Assembly (NCBI GenBank): GCA_933207985.1
Contig: OW240924.1
Coordinates: 70,798,742-70,862,741 of the forward strand
Direction of reading: 5' to 3'
Source of the DNA: Pelobates cultripes
Taxonomy: Eukaryota; Chordata; Amphibia; Anura; Pelobatidae
Length of the DNA: 64,000 nucleotides
The notes below the pieces were generated by a model that was given only the letters and a program-made list of their open reading frames with translations, searched no databases and was not told the origin of the DNA. Below, piece after piece: positions 1 to 10,201 of this stretch. The number at the start of each line of letters is the position of its first letter. Position 1 is the stretch's first letter. The translations under genes were made by a program, and so were the position numbers.

Positions 1-269
1 CAATGCATCTCTATGAGGAGGTCCTGATTGGCCAAAACGGCATTTGGACCTGCCATCTATGGGAAAGCATTTGATTGGCTAAAAAGCGGCGATTTTGATG
101 ATGCCACAAAGGGGGCGGAGCCTGGGCCTGCAGACCCGCGCGGTGCTGGAAATAAGGTGAGCTTTAAACTTTTATAGGGGGGCTAAGGGGGATAAGCCAC
201 CTAAATGGGTTTAGCCCTATAGGGTCAGGAATACATGTTTGTGTTCCTGACCCTATAGTGATCCTTTAA
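1..269 (+). mobile_element. Kolobok/T2-type MITE, right part (5' side cut by window edge)
   Basis: The right terminus reads CTATAGTGATCCTTTAA and ends in a TTAA at 266-269. Just before it, a hairpin is formed by CCCTATAGGGTCAGGAATAC and its complement across a short loop. The internal text (a palindromic GCATCTCTATGAGGAGG block, a CTGATTGGCC block, and an AAAGCATTTGATTGGCT block) recurs in most other copies in this window. The TTAA target and TTAAAGGRR end match what is known of the T2 family described from Xenopus. It codes for nothing and would need a Kolobok transposase in trans. Confidence 0.8.
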
Positions 270-984
270 AGCTGTATCATATGATGGAAAGATCAGTTTA
301 CATGGTGCAATCAGTAACTGACTATGGTGGAATATTGCAAATTTTGGGCTAAATTAGAAAAATATTCAACTCCGCTGCGATTCCATTTATATTATTGTGC
401 CACAAAATTAGCAAATTTCAATATGTGTGAGTTATGAGAAATTCTATGTGAATGTCAAACATTAGGCCAAAAAAAAATCCTTCAAATCTGCTAATATTTC
501 AGTTCATTTATATTGGCCTTAACGTTGAAAATTGCATTGAAGTCCTGCCTTGAAATTCAAACTTTAACAGAATTACCCTGTTAGTGATGCCGATGAAGTC
601 CAAAATGTATTGTATTTAGTTTCATGCATTTTGTAAATCTGTAAAAACGTAACATTATCCACTGTGTTCAAACGGATACGGTTTACTTATACATAAAAAA
701 AAATATAAAAAAATACATACATAGAACAATACTACAATGTTTAGAGTTTGCAGTCCTCAGAATTCACAGTCAGCGGTGGATCAGAACTATAGTCTGACAA
801 TTTAGACAATCATAGTGTAAGGGGCATTAATGGTATTTAATTATCCCATGCAAAGCTCTTAAGCACCAGGTCCCTGTCCAAAAAGTCCAACAAACCAGTC
901 TCTGGGGACAATGTATTCTAACTATATTAAAATAATCTGTAGATGGCAGTAATCAACACTATTCTAATTCTGTCTGCTTTATAG
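270..984. other. AT-rich stretch with no recognised gene
   Basis: No long open frame and no clear terminal repeats are seen. The sequence is AT-rich with short A runs. It ends in a pyrimidine-rich tract followed by TTTATAG at 978-984, which would serve as the splice acceptor of the candidate exon that follows. Confidence 0.4.
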
Positions 985-1239
985 GTGATCAACCTTGAAG
1001 AAACTCAGGAAAACATGTATAATGTACAATACACTGAGAGGTTGCCAAACAACACACACACAGGAAAGAGATTCCCTTTTCCTTATTTTATAGAACGCTG
1101 CTCCCATCAACCTCAGCCAATAGCAGCTGCAGTCTGTAATGCATGCAGCTTTTCTGGATGTCCTGCATATTCAGGAGCTGACTACACGTTAGATGAGAAT
1201 GTCCCAGGAGATAGAAAAAAACCACAACATGCAATCTAA
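985..1239 (+). CDS. Candidate terminal coding exon, product unrecognised
   Basis: The frame is open for 84 codons from directly after a splice-acceptor-like sequence (TCTGTCTGCTTTATAG, whose TAG ends at 984) to a TAA at 1237-1239. An AATAAA lies at 1252-1257, only 13 bases past the stop. The first codon is GTG, so this would be an internal-to-last exon read in phase 0, not a start. The peptide has four cysteines in its middle third (ERCSH, VCNAC, SGC) and a basic end (GDRKKPQHAI). I do not recognise the family. An unusually short 3' UTR and a chance open frame are both possible. No partner exon was identified upstream. Confidence 0.25.
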   Translation: MINLEETQENMYNVQYTERLPNNTHTGKRFPFPYFIERCSHQPQPIAAAVCNACSFSGCPAYSGADYTLDENVPGDRKKPQHAI

Positions 1240-2896
1240 ACATATATTTTCAATAAAGTATCCATGTCCCTATAGTTTAACCTGTACATTGCATTTCTGT
1301 CCTGAACTTTAGAAAACAAACATAAAAATGTTCTACTTCTGATCCACTATACCTCGTATTACACAGTAATCATTTCATATTCAGCATTACAAGCAATGGT
1401 CATGGTTACAAAGCATTAGCAGGATTCTATGTCCAAAATCACAGCTTATATCATATCACTGGTCTGTTTGTATTGAATGGTCTTTTTCCCACATTGTACA
1501 GCGCTGCGGAACATGTTGGAGCTTTATAAATGCCAGTAATAAATAAATAAATAAATTAATAAATAAACAAATAAATGCGTAATAAATAAATTAATTAATG
1601 CCAGTAATAAATAAATATCATAGAACGCTAACACTAATCAAGCAGTGAGTGACTTTATACAGAATATAACTCGGGTACAAGCAATAGACACCCCACTCAT
1701 TGGAACATGGCTTATAATATCCCACACATTGAATTGTGCATTATTAATACAATGTATCACTCCGTGCTCCTGTGCCCCCAGAGACACAGCCAGCCCAGTG
1801 AGGGAGGTGTGATCCAGCCACATACAGAGTGTAAGAATGATCTGTTTGTACTTACGGTAGGTCCTTCTTTTTGCCTACAGTGCCCATGAAGAATATGTTG
1901 TTGTATCCTCCTGAGTGATCTGCGGTCCCAGCACTCTGTCTGTACCCCATCCTGGGAATAAAGGCTCAACCAGAGGCTGATTATTGGTCTACACCCAAAC
2001 ACACCTCCCTGTGCCCAGTTCTGCAAAAAAACTTACACATCATGCACATAGATCTTCTATCCTCTCCCCAACCCCCCCCCCAAATAGACCTGGGGTTCTG
2101 CAACAATGCAATGTCTATGATAACCCCCTGCTGTCTGAAGGTTCTAAAGATGTAACAGCACTGATACACAGAACAATAAACAGAACTTCTCCCCCTTACT
2201 TCTGACAAGTTAAACTGATACCCAATGCCTTCCCCCTCCCATTCACACACACTCACTCTCCTCCCACTCAAATCACACACACAATGATGTTGAATTAACC
2301 CTTATGTGTCACACACATTCACAATGTCACCAGTCTGACTTGCAGCAAATCGATACATAGTAAATCCAGAATGTCACCAGTCTGACTTGCAGAAAATCTA
2401 TATACTGCATCCCCTCCCCCCTGCTCTCACAGTGCACCCCACCAAACAGACATTATAATGGGAGGTGTCATTCTTTACTTCTGTATCTACACTGAAATTC
2501 AGAGGGAGAGCAGGGATTTGATTGTAATTTATATCCATGATAAACAGAACACAATGTATTATACCCGTGGTCTCCCAACCTGCTCCTCATCCATACTACA
2601 TCCTTATGCCAGCGGTTTAGTTGGCTCATATTATGGTGCCACATACATTGGACTGTCCACTGAAAACTACATTGGGCTCACGCTCACATTTTATAGGCGA
2701 TACTAAATGGCTAATTTTGCTCCATCTAACCAACGTTCCCTTTATTCAGTACACTTGCGGGGGTACTAACTGTGTAAACAATCATTACAGCTCGGGTGCT
2801 TTGTTCTGATTTGTGTGTATAGATCAGGGCTCAAAAGTTTCACTTGCCATTAACCCTGGCGAGTAGAAATTCACCCCTGATGAGTATGCCATAGAC
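1240..2896. other. No supported gene; an old LINE tail and low-complexity sequence
   Basis: Around 1495-1620 the text TTGTACAGCGCTGCGGAA followed by GCTTTATAAATGCC and an AAAT array looks like a worn plus-strand CR1/L2 LINE 3' tail. The rest (1640-2880) has overlapping short frames on both strands, which argues against any of them being coding. A short C run occurs near 2072. Confidence 0.45.
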
Positions 2897-2990
2897 CAGG
2901 GGTGCTCAATAGGTCATTCTAAAAGCATGCAAAGCATCTTGGGAGTTGTAGTTCTACAACTTCTGATGATCTACCTCCTGGGCACCCCTG
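2897..2990. mobile_element. 94-bp hAT-type MITE with target duplication
   Basis: Terminal inverted repeats CAGGGGTGCTCAA and its near complement GGCACCCCTG bound a largely palindromic body containing CTTGGGAGTTGTAGTTCTAC. The flanks CCATAGAC (2889-2896) and CCATATAC (2991-2998) match at 7 of 8 positions, which fits the 8-bp target duplication of the hAT superfamily. A 116-bp relative with a perfect duplication lies at 23946-24061. Confidence 0.8.
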
Positions 2991-3175
2991 CCATATACCC
3001 TCCAGACTTGCAGTGGCAAGTAGCTAAGCCTGGCTAGTGGTGTAGTACATTTTTGTTTTGGGCGTTTTTTCACACTTCAATAGGATATACCAGGGTGAGG
3101 AAACTAGGAAGGTCATTTGCAAAGAACCAAACGCTCTCTAGAACATCATTCTTGTGAACTTATTACTTCATCTTC

Positions 3176-3622
3176 TAACGGAACACTATCGTGTCAGAAA
3201 TACAAACACGGCTCCACCCCGTCACGCCATGGCTGAGACTATCAAACTCAATGATCTCAGCTAATCCAATGCTTTCCCATCGGAAAGCTGTGGGAGGCCA
3301 TATTGCACGTGTTCAAAAACCTCTTCTGTACCAATCAGCATTTTCTCATTCAGATGCATTGAATCAATGCATCTATATGGGGAACGTTCATGTCTCTATA
3401 CAGGGCGCGAAGATGCTTAACGTAGGCAGCACTGAACTAGGAAGCACCTCTAGTAGCCGTCTGAGTGACTATCACTAGAGGTGTTACCAGGCATCAATGT
3501 AAACACGGCCTTTTCTTTGAAAAGGACGTGTTTACATTGAGAAGCCTGCAGGGACTGACTATATACATCGGAACCTCTAAATTTAGCTGTAGTGGTTCTG
3601 GTGACTATAGTGTCCCTTTAAA
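3176..3622 (-). mobile_element. Kolobok/T2-type MITE, full-length but worn
   Basis: The left end TAACGGAACACTATCGTGTCAG is a mutated form of the GGGTCAGGAATAC end. The right end GTGACTATAGTGTCCCTTTAA is the standard opposite end, so this copy lies reversed relative to 4579-5142. The interior contains the family blocks for AATGCTTTCCCAT, GCATTGAATCAATGCATC and AAACACGGCCTTTTC. Confidence 0.8.
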
Positions 3623-4578
3623 TTCTTTATAGTTCAATAACACTAAATATCCTCAATAATATTGCCTCAAAAAACTTTTTACAAAAAGATGTAAAAACAA
3701 ACACGATTTTGAAATCCAATTCAACCTGTAGCAACAAGTTTTTATTGTCTCAAGCACCTGAAACACGTTTTATTCACCATATTGGCGAATAGGTGCTTTA
3801 AGGTTGTCTTAGGTAGCAATAAATGCATTCACATAGATTCTTATGTTCACATTGAAACTGTTAATTAGTTTGGCATAAAATATCACAAAATGTGATGAAC
3901 ATTTTTGTTAATTCAGTACACTTATTTTACCCCCATCAGTTTAAGAAATGTTATTTATGAAACATACTTAATTCGATTCAAAAGCAAAACAAAAACAAAA
4001 CAAAAAAAACAAGCAACATGAGCTGGCAGAAATCACCCAAAGAATTAAAAGAAAAACAAACACTAAGAATATTTTTTTTCTCTCTTTTTAAGTGTCTTTT
4101 TATTGTGTAGATTAAGGCAGTAGAAACAAATATACAACTGGCATCAAAACACAAGTGAACTACATTTTTTACAGTAAGTGCGCCTCAGCAATGGTCAGCT
4201 CGTAATGAAAATAAATGTATATAAAAGGCTTAGATCCATCTGTAAATAACCTCAGTATACGCAAAACATCCACACTATGCCCTGTAGACAAAATTGTTCA
4301 GCTAATTAACCTTAATCTCTGAGTAAACATTAAGAAAGAACAATTGTAGACATAATCAATGTGACGGAACATTCTGCCTGCTTTTCAGTAAGGTGCAACA
4401 CTGCACCAGGAACCAAGGGTGACATATTCAGAAAGTCCCATATGTGACACATTTCAGCTGCTAATGATGTGCAATAGGAAAAAATAAATAAAAATAAAAT
4501 AGTTTTGTACTAATTTGTTATTTCTTTAATTTCAGTTCATTCAAGATTCAGAAATGTTCAGTTTGTAACAAAATGAAA
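3623..4578. other. AT-rich sequence, possible retroelement 3' tail, no gene
   Basis: No open frame of note. A T-rich tract near 4071-4105 followed by non-repetitive text resembles the reversed poly(A) end of a minus-strand retroposon, as seen more clearly at 11385, but I could not find a flanking duplication here. Confidence 0.3.
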
Positions 4579-5142
4579 TTAAAGGGACACTATAGTCAGC
4601 AGAACAACTACAGCTTATTATATTTGGTCTGGTGAGTATAATCATTCCCTTCAGGCTTTTTGCAGTGATCACTGTTTTTTTTCACGAAAAATGCAGTGTT
4701 TACATTACAGCCTTGTGATACCTCCACTGGCCACTCCTCAGGTGGCTGCTGGAGGTGCTTCCTGGGGCAGTGCTGCCAAGTGTGACTGACATTCAGTGTC
4801 TCCACCCTCTGCATGCAGACACTGAACTTTCCTCATAAAGATGCATAGATTCAATGTATCTCTACGAGGAGATGCTGAATGGCCAGGGCTGTGTTTGACT
4901 CGTGCTGGCTCATTGACAGTCTCAGCCAATCTTATGTGAAAGCATTGTGATGGGTTGAGAGAATCACTTCTAATGATGATAGCCAAGCAGGTAGATTAGG
5001 GGAGCCAGCAGCAGACTTGACTAAAAGTAAGATTTCACTATATCTAGGGGGGCATGGGGGACTAAGGGTGCTGGATGGTGGTTTTAACACTATAGGGTCA
5101 GGAATACAGCTTTGTGTTCCTGACCCTATAGTGTTCCTTTAA
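4579..5142 (+). mobile_element. Kolobok/T2-type MITE, complete 564-bp copy
   Basis: TTAA sites at 4579-4582 and 5139-5142 bound an element that starts AAAGGGACACTATAGTCA and ends CTATAGTGTTCCTTTAA. Each end can fold on itself: the left around CAGAACAACTACAG, the right around CACTATAGGGTCAGGAA and its complement. Short open frames inside (minus strand 4608-4986) have no coding features and recur unchanged in the duplicated copy, so they are treated as chance. This MITE supplies the left part of the 1.88-kb segment copied to 18.4 kb. Confidence 0.9.
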
Positions 5143-6049
5143 GGTCAAAAATGGTTTTCCAAATTTCGGATGCCATTATTCCAAAGTATTCTGAAGTAAA
5201 AGCAGCTTAAAGATACAAATTAATAAATAAAGGTATATTTCTTTTTCGTGGAAGGTCCACTCAAATGCATGGAGGGGTTCCCGGAACACACCCCACCTTT
5301 GTGACTGATGCACGTCAGCGCGGAGACAGGCACAGACGACCGTGGCAGCTCATGTACAAACGCCATGGCCGAGGACAGATGCTGATCCAAAGCTACACCA
5401 CACTTATTGCTACACCCCGCCGAGGTGCCCCTGCTTGGAGCGCCGACTTTGCAAGTGCAGTCCACGTGCATCAAGGTTGTCCCAGAGGCTCGATCCTATG
5501 GCACGCTATTGCTGGACTCATGTAGACATTCAGCAGGGACACAACTCTAGTCAGGGATTGTGGGGTTCCCCTTCATAACTTGGCACATGCAGGCCTCCAT
5601 TGTTGTGTTTCCCCAACCTAAGGTGTAGGCTAGATAAAAGCAAGCTTACATGGGCAGCACTCACCTAATCCCGATCACAAACCTTTTGGGAACCCGCTAT
5701 GTTTTGTTGCCCACCAGATGATTTTATGACCCATTGATGCTACCACGTTTATATAGTCTTTCAACATATACATGAGTCAGTTTATCTACAAGTCTCCACC
5801 TCATGTGCCTCAGTATAGTATCAAAACATTGACCCAGTGGTTCCCTACATCAAGTAAATCACGTCTCTCAAACACTCACTCCTGTACGTCATGTTAGATA
5901 ACTTATATATGCTGATTTTCAATTGCAATGCTTCTGTCAAATGTTAATGTGAATGTGCCTGCTTCTGCTATCGTGGCAATGAAGACATACTTGTATTTAT
6001 AAGCACAACAAAAATAAAGAACTAAAAAAAACAAAAACTATACATGGAA
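5143..6049. other. Non-coding part of the duplicated segment
   Basis: Frames of 78-86 codons overlap on both strands between 5220 and 5578 over a slightly GC-richer patch that includes CCACTCAAATGCATGG and CCCCGCCGAGGTGCC. None has a recognisable domain, and the overlap between strands suggests chance. The patch may be an old repeat that I cannot name. Confidence 0.35.
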
Positions 6050-6470
6050 AAAGAAGCCTTAATTTTGATCTTTCAGCTGTTTAGTAGATAGTTCCCTAAT
6101 TTGATATCCTATCCATACGTGGTATTGCTTTTTAAAAAAATTTTTTAAGGATACCAAATCAAGGAGCTATTTGCTAATTTGGTATGCTTAAATAGGGCAA
6201 TCTCACACAAGGGACTCCATTTAGGGAATTATCTACTAAACTGTTGAATAGCAAAAATAAAAGCCTATTTTCTTACATGTGCTCTTTCAGTTGTTTAGTA
6301 GATTAGTCCCTAGTTTGGTATCCTCAAAATAGCAACCTCACATAAGGGTATCAAATTAGGGAGCTATCTACTAAACAGCTGGAAGAGCAAAATAAAAAGC
6401 CATTTTCCCTAAATGTGCTATTTGAGTTGCTTTGCAGAGAAGTCCCTAATTCCCTAATTTGCTATCTTGA
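6050..6470. repeat. Array of alternating inverted copies of a TTTAGTAGAT motif
   Basis: A unit containing CAGCTGTTTAGTAGATAG then TTCCCTAATTTGATATCC occurs in alternating orientation: forward near 6070-6110, reverse near 6150-6250, forward near 6290-6330, reverse near 6345-6395, with a weaker forward copy near 6420-6465. The array can fold into several hairpins and may be clustered palindromic MITEs. The same array is present in the duplicate at about 19777-20197. Confidence 0.7.
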
Positions 6471-6939
6471 AAACGAATGGTTAAGAAATTATTTATTTGT
6501 CTTCATTCCAAATTTGTTTGTTTCTCAGAATTTGGCTCACAAACAAAATGAATTGGACATGTCTAGTAGCGTACACTTTTTGGGGGAAAAACCCTGAAAC
6601 ACCAAAACAGTCTAAATATCTTGAAAAGTTTTTTATTATTATTTATTTATTTATTTTTTAGCAACTTCCCATAATGTAAATTATTGGCCTCATGTAGGAC
6701 AATAAGGGAGTGCTTGCGGTCCCATCTGTAGCCATATCTTTAACCCACAGACGTTGCATCTCTAGCAGTAAGAATTGCATCATAGCTTAGGGAACCTTGA
6801 AATGTGCAATGGGGTGTCTCGATGTCCTCAATATACCCCTTTAGGATGGAGACTTCCTCTCTCACTAGTAAGAGCTATTTTCAAGTCTATTTGGAAAAAG
6901 GTTCCAAATAGGGCACAAATATCCAGCAGGAGTGCCTTT

Positions 6940-7085
6940 ATGTCACAATTATTTACATAGCGCCACCATATTTCACAGCAATGTACAATAGCTAAAACAA
7001 GACAAACCATTCTACCAAAAAAACTAATTTGACATACGGGAAATGTAGGTGAAGAAAGAAGGCCCTGCCCAAACAAGCTTAGAAA
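6940..7085 (-). mobile_element. L2/CR1 LINE 3' tail fragment
   Basis: The text TTATTTACATAGCGCCACCA, then a segment ending GGCCCTGCCCAAACAAGCTTA, is the reverse of the ...GAGCTTACA...GGCGCTATATAAAT tail found on the complete L2 element at 49430-52890. It is a worn, 5'-truncated copy. Confidence 0.65.
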
Positions 7086-7454
7086 TACGCAGAGGGAAGG
7101 GAGGAAATCTGGATATACCTGAAAAGGATAGGAGAGGGTGTTTGGGAGGAGCAAGCACAGCAGAAGAAGGTTAAGGGAGTTAAAGGAACACGATGGAGTT
7201 AGGAATTCCACAGTCCTGGTGTCCTTTACATTGGGGTTTAGGGGTAGGGGGTTAGGACAGGTGGAGCAGGACTGCAGACTAAGATGAAGTTGTTAAAGTG
7301 CCTACAGTGTCCCTAAGGGGTGAGTGAATAGACTTCTCTAAAGAAGTTTGTTTTTCAAGATTTACAGGATTGTTTGGAGTACTGCAGAGATTGGGAGAGT
7401 TGATTGTGGTGTGGAAGACATTCCATCAGGAAGTCCTACAGGTGTGAGTCTGGG

Positions 7455-8595
7455 CAGGGCCGGCCAAAGATGTTGTGCTGCCTTGGTCCAAAGATGAAAT
7501 GCTGTTCCCCACCCATACCAAAAACATGGTCAACAAAACATGCCCACATCCATTATGTTATGCAGGGTCTGTGTAATGGATGCAGTGCATATATGTAGTG
7601 CGTGTAGTGTAAATCAGTCTAGATCACACTGGAGGTTTCCCTCTCCACAGTCTGACAGGAAGAACTCACTGAGAATGTCAACTAGGAAGAAAAAGAGACG
7701 CGCAGGGGGGCTGAGGGAAGAGACTGGGGGAAGAGAGGGGCAGGGGGGCCGGGGGGAAGAGACGCGCATTATTGCAATGAAGAGAGGTCCAGGGGGCCTG
7801 GTGGAAGACACACCCAGGGGGTCTGGAGGGAAGAGACACACCCAGGGGGTCTGGAGGGAAGAGACACACCCAGGGGGTCTGGAGGGAAGAGACACCCCAG
7901 GGGGTCTGGAGGGAAGAGACACCCCAGGGGGGCTGGAGGGAAGAGACACCCCAGGGGGGCTGGAGGGAAGAGACACCCCAGGGGGGCTGGAGGGAAGAGA
8001 CACGACAAGGGGGCTGGAGGGAAGAGACACGACAAGGGGGCTGGAGGGAAGAGACACGACAAGGGGGCTGGAGGGAAGAGCACACGACAGGGGCTGGAAG
8101 GGAGCGACAGGGCTGGGGAGGACACGCCTGGACACAGGGGCTGGGGAAGACAGCAGGGGGCTGGGGAAGACACGCAGGGGGCATCACACCGCAGGGGGGC
8201 TGGGGAAGACACACTGGGGGGCTGGGAGGAAGACACGCAGGGGCTGGGGAAGACACAGGGGCTGGGAGAGAGACACGCACCAGGGGCTGGGGAAGACACA
8301 CGCAGGGGGGCTGGGGAAGACACACGCAGAGGGGCTGGGGAAAGAGACACAAAGAGGGGCTGGGGGAAGAGACACAAAGAGGGGCTGGGGGAAGAGACAC
8401 AAAGAGGGGCTGGGGGAATGACACAAAGAGGGGCTGAGGAAGAGACACAAAGAGGGGCTGGGGAAGAGACACAAAGATGGGCTGGGGAAGAGACACAAAG
8501 AGGGGCAGAAGGGGGAAAAAGACATACAGAGGGGCAGAGGAAGGATAAAGTAGCTGGTATTGCCTAGGGCACAAAATAGTCTTGCACTGGCCCTG
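7455..8595. mobile_element. hAT-like carrier element with internal minisatellite
   Basis: The left end CAGGGCCGGCCAAAG and the right end TTGCACTGGCCCTG form short inverted repeats like those of the better-defined hAT-like elements at 27517 and 58995. The 8-bp flanks do not match, so this copy is old or one end is misplaced. Most of the interior is the tandem array described separately. The long frames on both strands here (up to 314 codons, proline- or glycine-rich) follow the repeat period and are not genes. Confidence 0.6.
7790..8520. repeat. GA-rich minisatellite, 26-30 bp units
   Basis: About 25 units of the type GGGGGTCTGGAGGGAAGAGA plus CACACCCA run through the array. The unit drifts from a 30-bp form on the left to a 26-bp form (GGGGCTGGGGGAAGAGACAC plus AAAGA) on the right, so neighbouring units are most alike, as expected from local duplication. 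Confidence 0.9.
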
Positions 8596-8752
8596 TCCAT
8601 CTTGTGTGTATAGTGGATGCAAAGTGTGTGTTTGTGAAGTGCAAGGCTTGACAAATTTGCTTGGTATCTAGGACCCAGCTAAAAAAGTTAAGAGCTAGTT
8701 TTTTTTTTTTTAAACTAACAAAGCTTTATTTTCAATGACAAAAATATAATTA

Positions 8753-9083
8753 TTAAAAGGACACTATATTCACCAGCTTAATGTAGTGATTCTGGGGTCT
8801 ATGGCATGTCCCTGCAGACTGAGCACTGTAAACAGTGCCTTTTCAGAAAAAAAAGGCAGTATTTACATTGCTGCTTACTAACACCTCCAGTGATGGTCAC
8901 TCAGACAGCCACTAGTCCTAGTCCAGCGCTGATGGTCACTCAGACAGCCACTAGTCCTAGTCCAGCACTGTACAGTTTGCTGCACCTACATTCAGCGTCT
9001 ACACGCTTTGCATGGAGTCGCTGAATTTGCCCCATAGAGATGCATTTATTCAATTAATCTATATGAGGAGATGCTATTGGCGC
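8753..9083 (+). mobile_element. Kolobok/T2-type MITE, left part, cut by an LTR
   Basis: TTAA at 8753-8756 followed by AAGGACACTATATTCACC marks the left terminus. Family interior follows up to GGAGATGCTATTGGCGC. An LTR begins at 9084 and its 5-bp duplication GGCGC is formed from the MITE or adjoining sequence. I do not see the MITE resume after the LTR. A 39-bp unit containing TGATGGTCACTCAGACAG is tandemly doubled at about 8891-8968. Confidence 0.75.
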
Positions 9084-10196
9084 TGTAACGGACCGTTTTG
9101 CATACAAGAGGTTAAAACCATTTAGGCGATATTCCCCTTTCACATGCACAGGCAGCTACTGCAAGCACCAATCTCCCGAACGGCAAACTACACAAATCCA
9201 CCAACTCCCAAACAGGAAACACACGAACACTGGAAACAGCCAAACAGGAAAAGCAAACAATCAGCTTACACTCCTGGCAATCGGCATACAATCCAATTCC
9301 CCCAATAACGAGACGACACTTCGTTTTGAGGGTCAAGCAGAATCTGATTTACTGGGGCTACCTGCCCGGTTTTTATGCAGGTCTCCCACCTGGTGGACAC
9401 TCCCCTAGGGGACCAGATGGAAGACTGGGACACACAGAGTAAAAGGACCAATCACAGACTTACACATTTCAACAATCCCATAATGCATCACAATCCCTCC
9501 TCTCTGGCCTGGAGATAATTGGGAAGTAATCCAATTATCTCCACGGACAGAGGCAAAACTCCATTTCAGACATTTTCAGTAAAAAGACATAAAATTACCT
9601 ACGGTTACCTTTACCACATAAAACATACACATTCTACATATCCCCAGATAGCTTAGATCTGAGCGCACATTATTACCGAATGGTGCTCAGATCACATACC
9701 GTTCAATCGCCATGGAGCCAAAGTATTTTCCATACTCTTTCGTTACACGAATAGGCATAGCTATCTGGGGTGATGCTGTTCATATGGTCAAACTACCGAA
9801 TGAACAGTCATTCGGTTCCACTACCGAATGCTGAGGTAAGGAGGCTGGCGGCTCAGCGGCGCAAATAAGTGTCCGTTTCCAGTTCAATAGTTTGGGCGCT
9901 GAACACCGCTGGCCGTTCGGGAGTTAAAATGGCCGCTGCCACGCAAAGGCCACCCAGCGTCCCTCAATTAAGCTGCAGTTAACAGCAGCTTCTGGGCGGT
10001 CAATTGACGGCACACTCCAGTTCCCAGGTGGTCGATCGTTCGATACTTTGGATCTACCAAACACCCCGGCAGAAAGGCACGAATATGCCTTTCTACAGGG
10101 AAAATAAAAGGTTTTAAAAGCCAGGCCATAGTCTAAAGGGAGCAGGCGAGCAACCAGGCTCCTCCAGTGGACAGTGGCGAGGCTGGTTCCGCCACA
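9084..10196. mobile_element. Solo LTR (1113 bp) with GGCGC target duplication
   Basis: The element begins TGTAACGGACCG and ends GGTTCCGCCACA, so it has the TG...CA ends of an LTR. It is flanked by a perfect 5-bp duplication GGCGC at 9079-9083 and 10197-10201. No gag or pol frame is present, so it is a solo LTR left by recombination. Orientation is uncertain because both strands read TG...CA. An AATAAAAGG-type TATA-like box near 10104 would favour the plus strand. A relative lies at 39528-41230. Retrovirus-like and Ty3-type elements both can give 5-bp duplications, so I leave the superfamily open. Confidence 0.85.
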
Positions 10197-10201
10197 GGCG
10201 C

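Larger units (their letters stand above)
4648..6529. repeat. 1.88-kb duplicated segment, copy 1
   Basis: This stretch matches 18375-20256 at a constant offset of 13,727 bases. By eye I find about five differences, for example at 5036, about 5294, about 6138 and about 6338. To its left, inside the same MITE, the match falls to seven differences in the first 70 bases. To the right it stops at TTTCTCAGA (6521-6529). Copy 1 runs on into different flanking sequence, so it is the likelier donor. Confidence 0.9.

Noticed and set aside
5220..5578. Overlapping 78-86 codon frames repeated at 18947-19305
   Set aside because: The repetition is due to the duplicated segment, not to gene family conservation, and frames on both strands conflict.
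7540..8622. Long frames of up to 314 codons on both strands
   Set aside because: They follow the 26-30 bp minisatellite, occur on both strands and in several frames at once, and have repeat-like composition.
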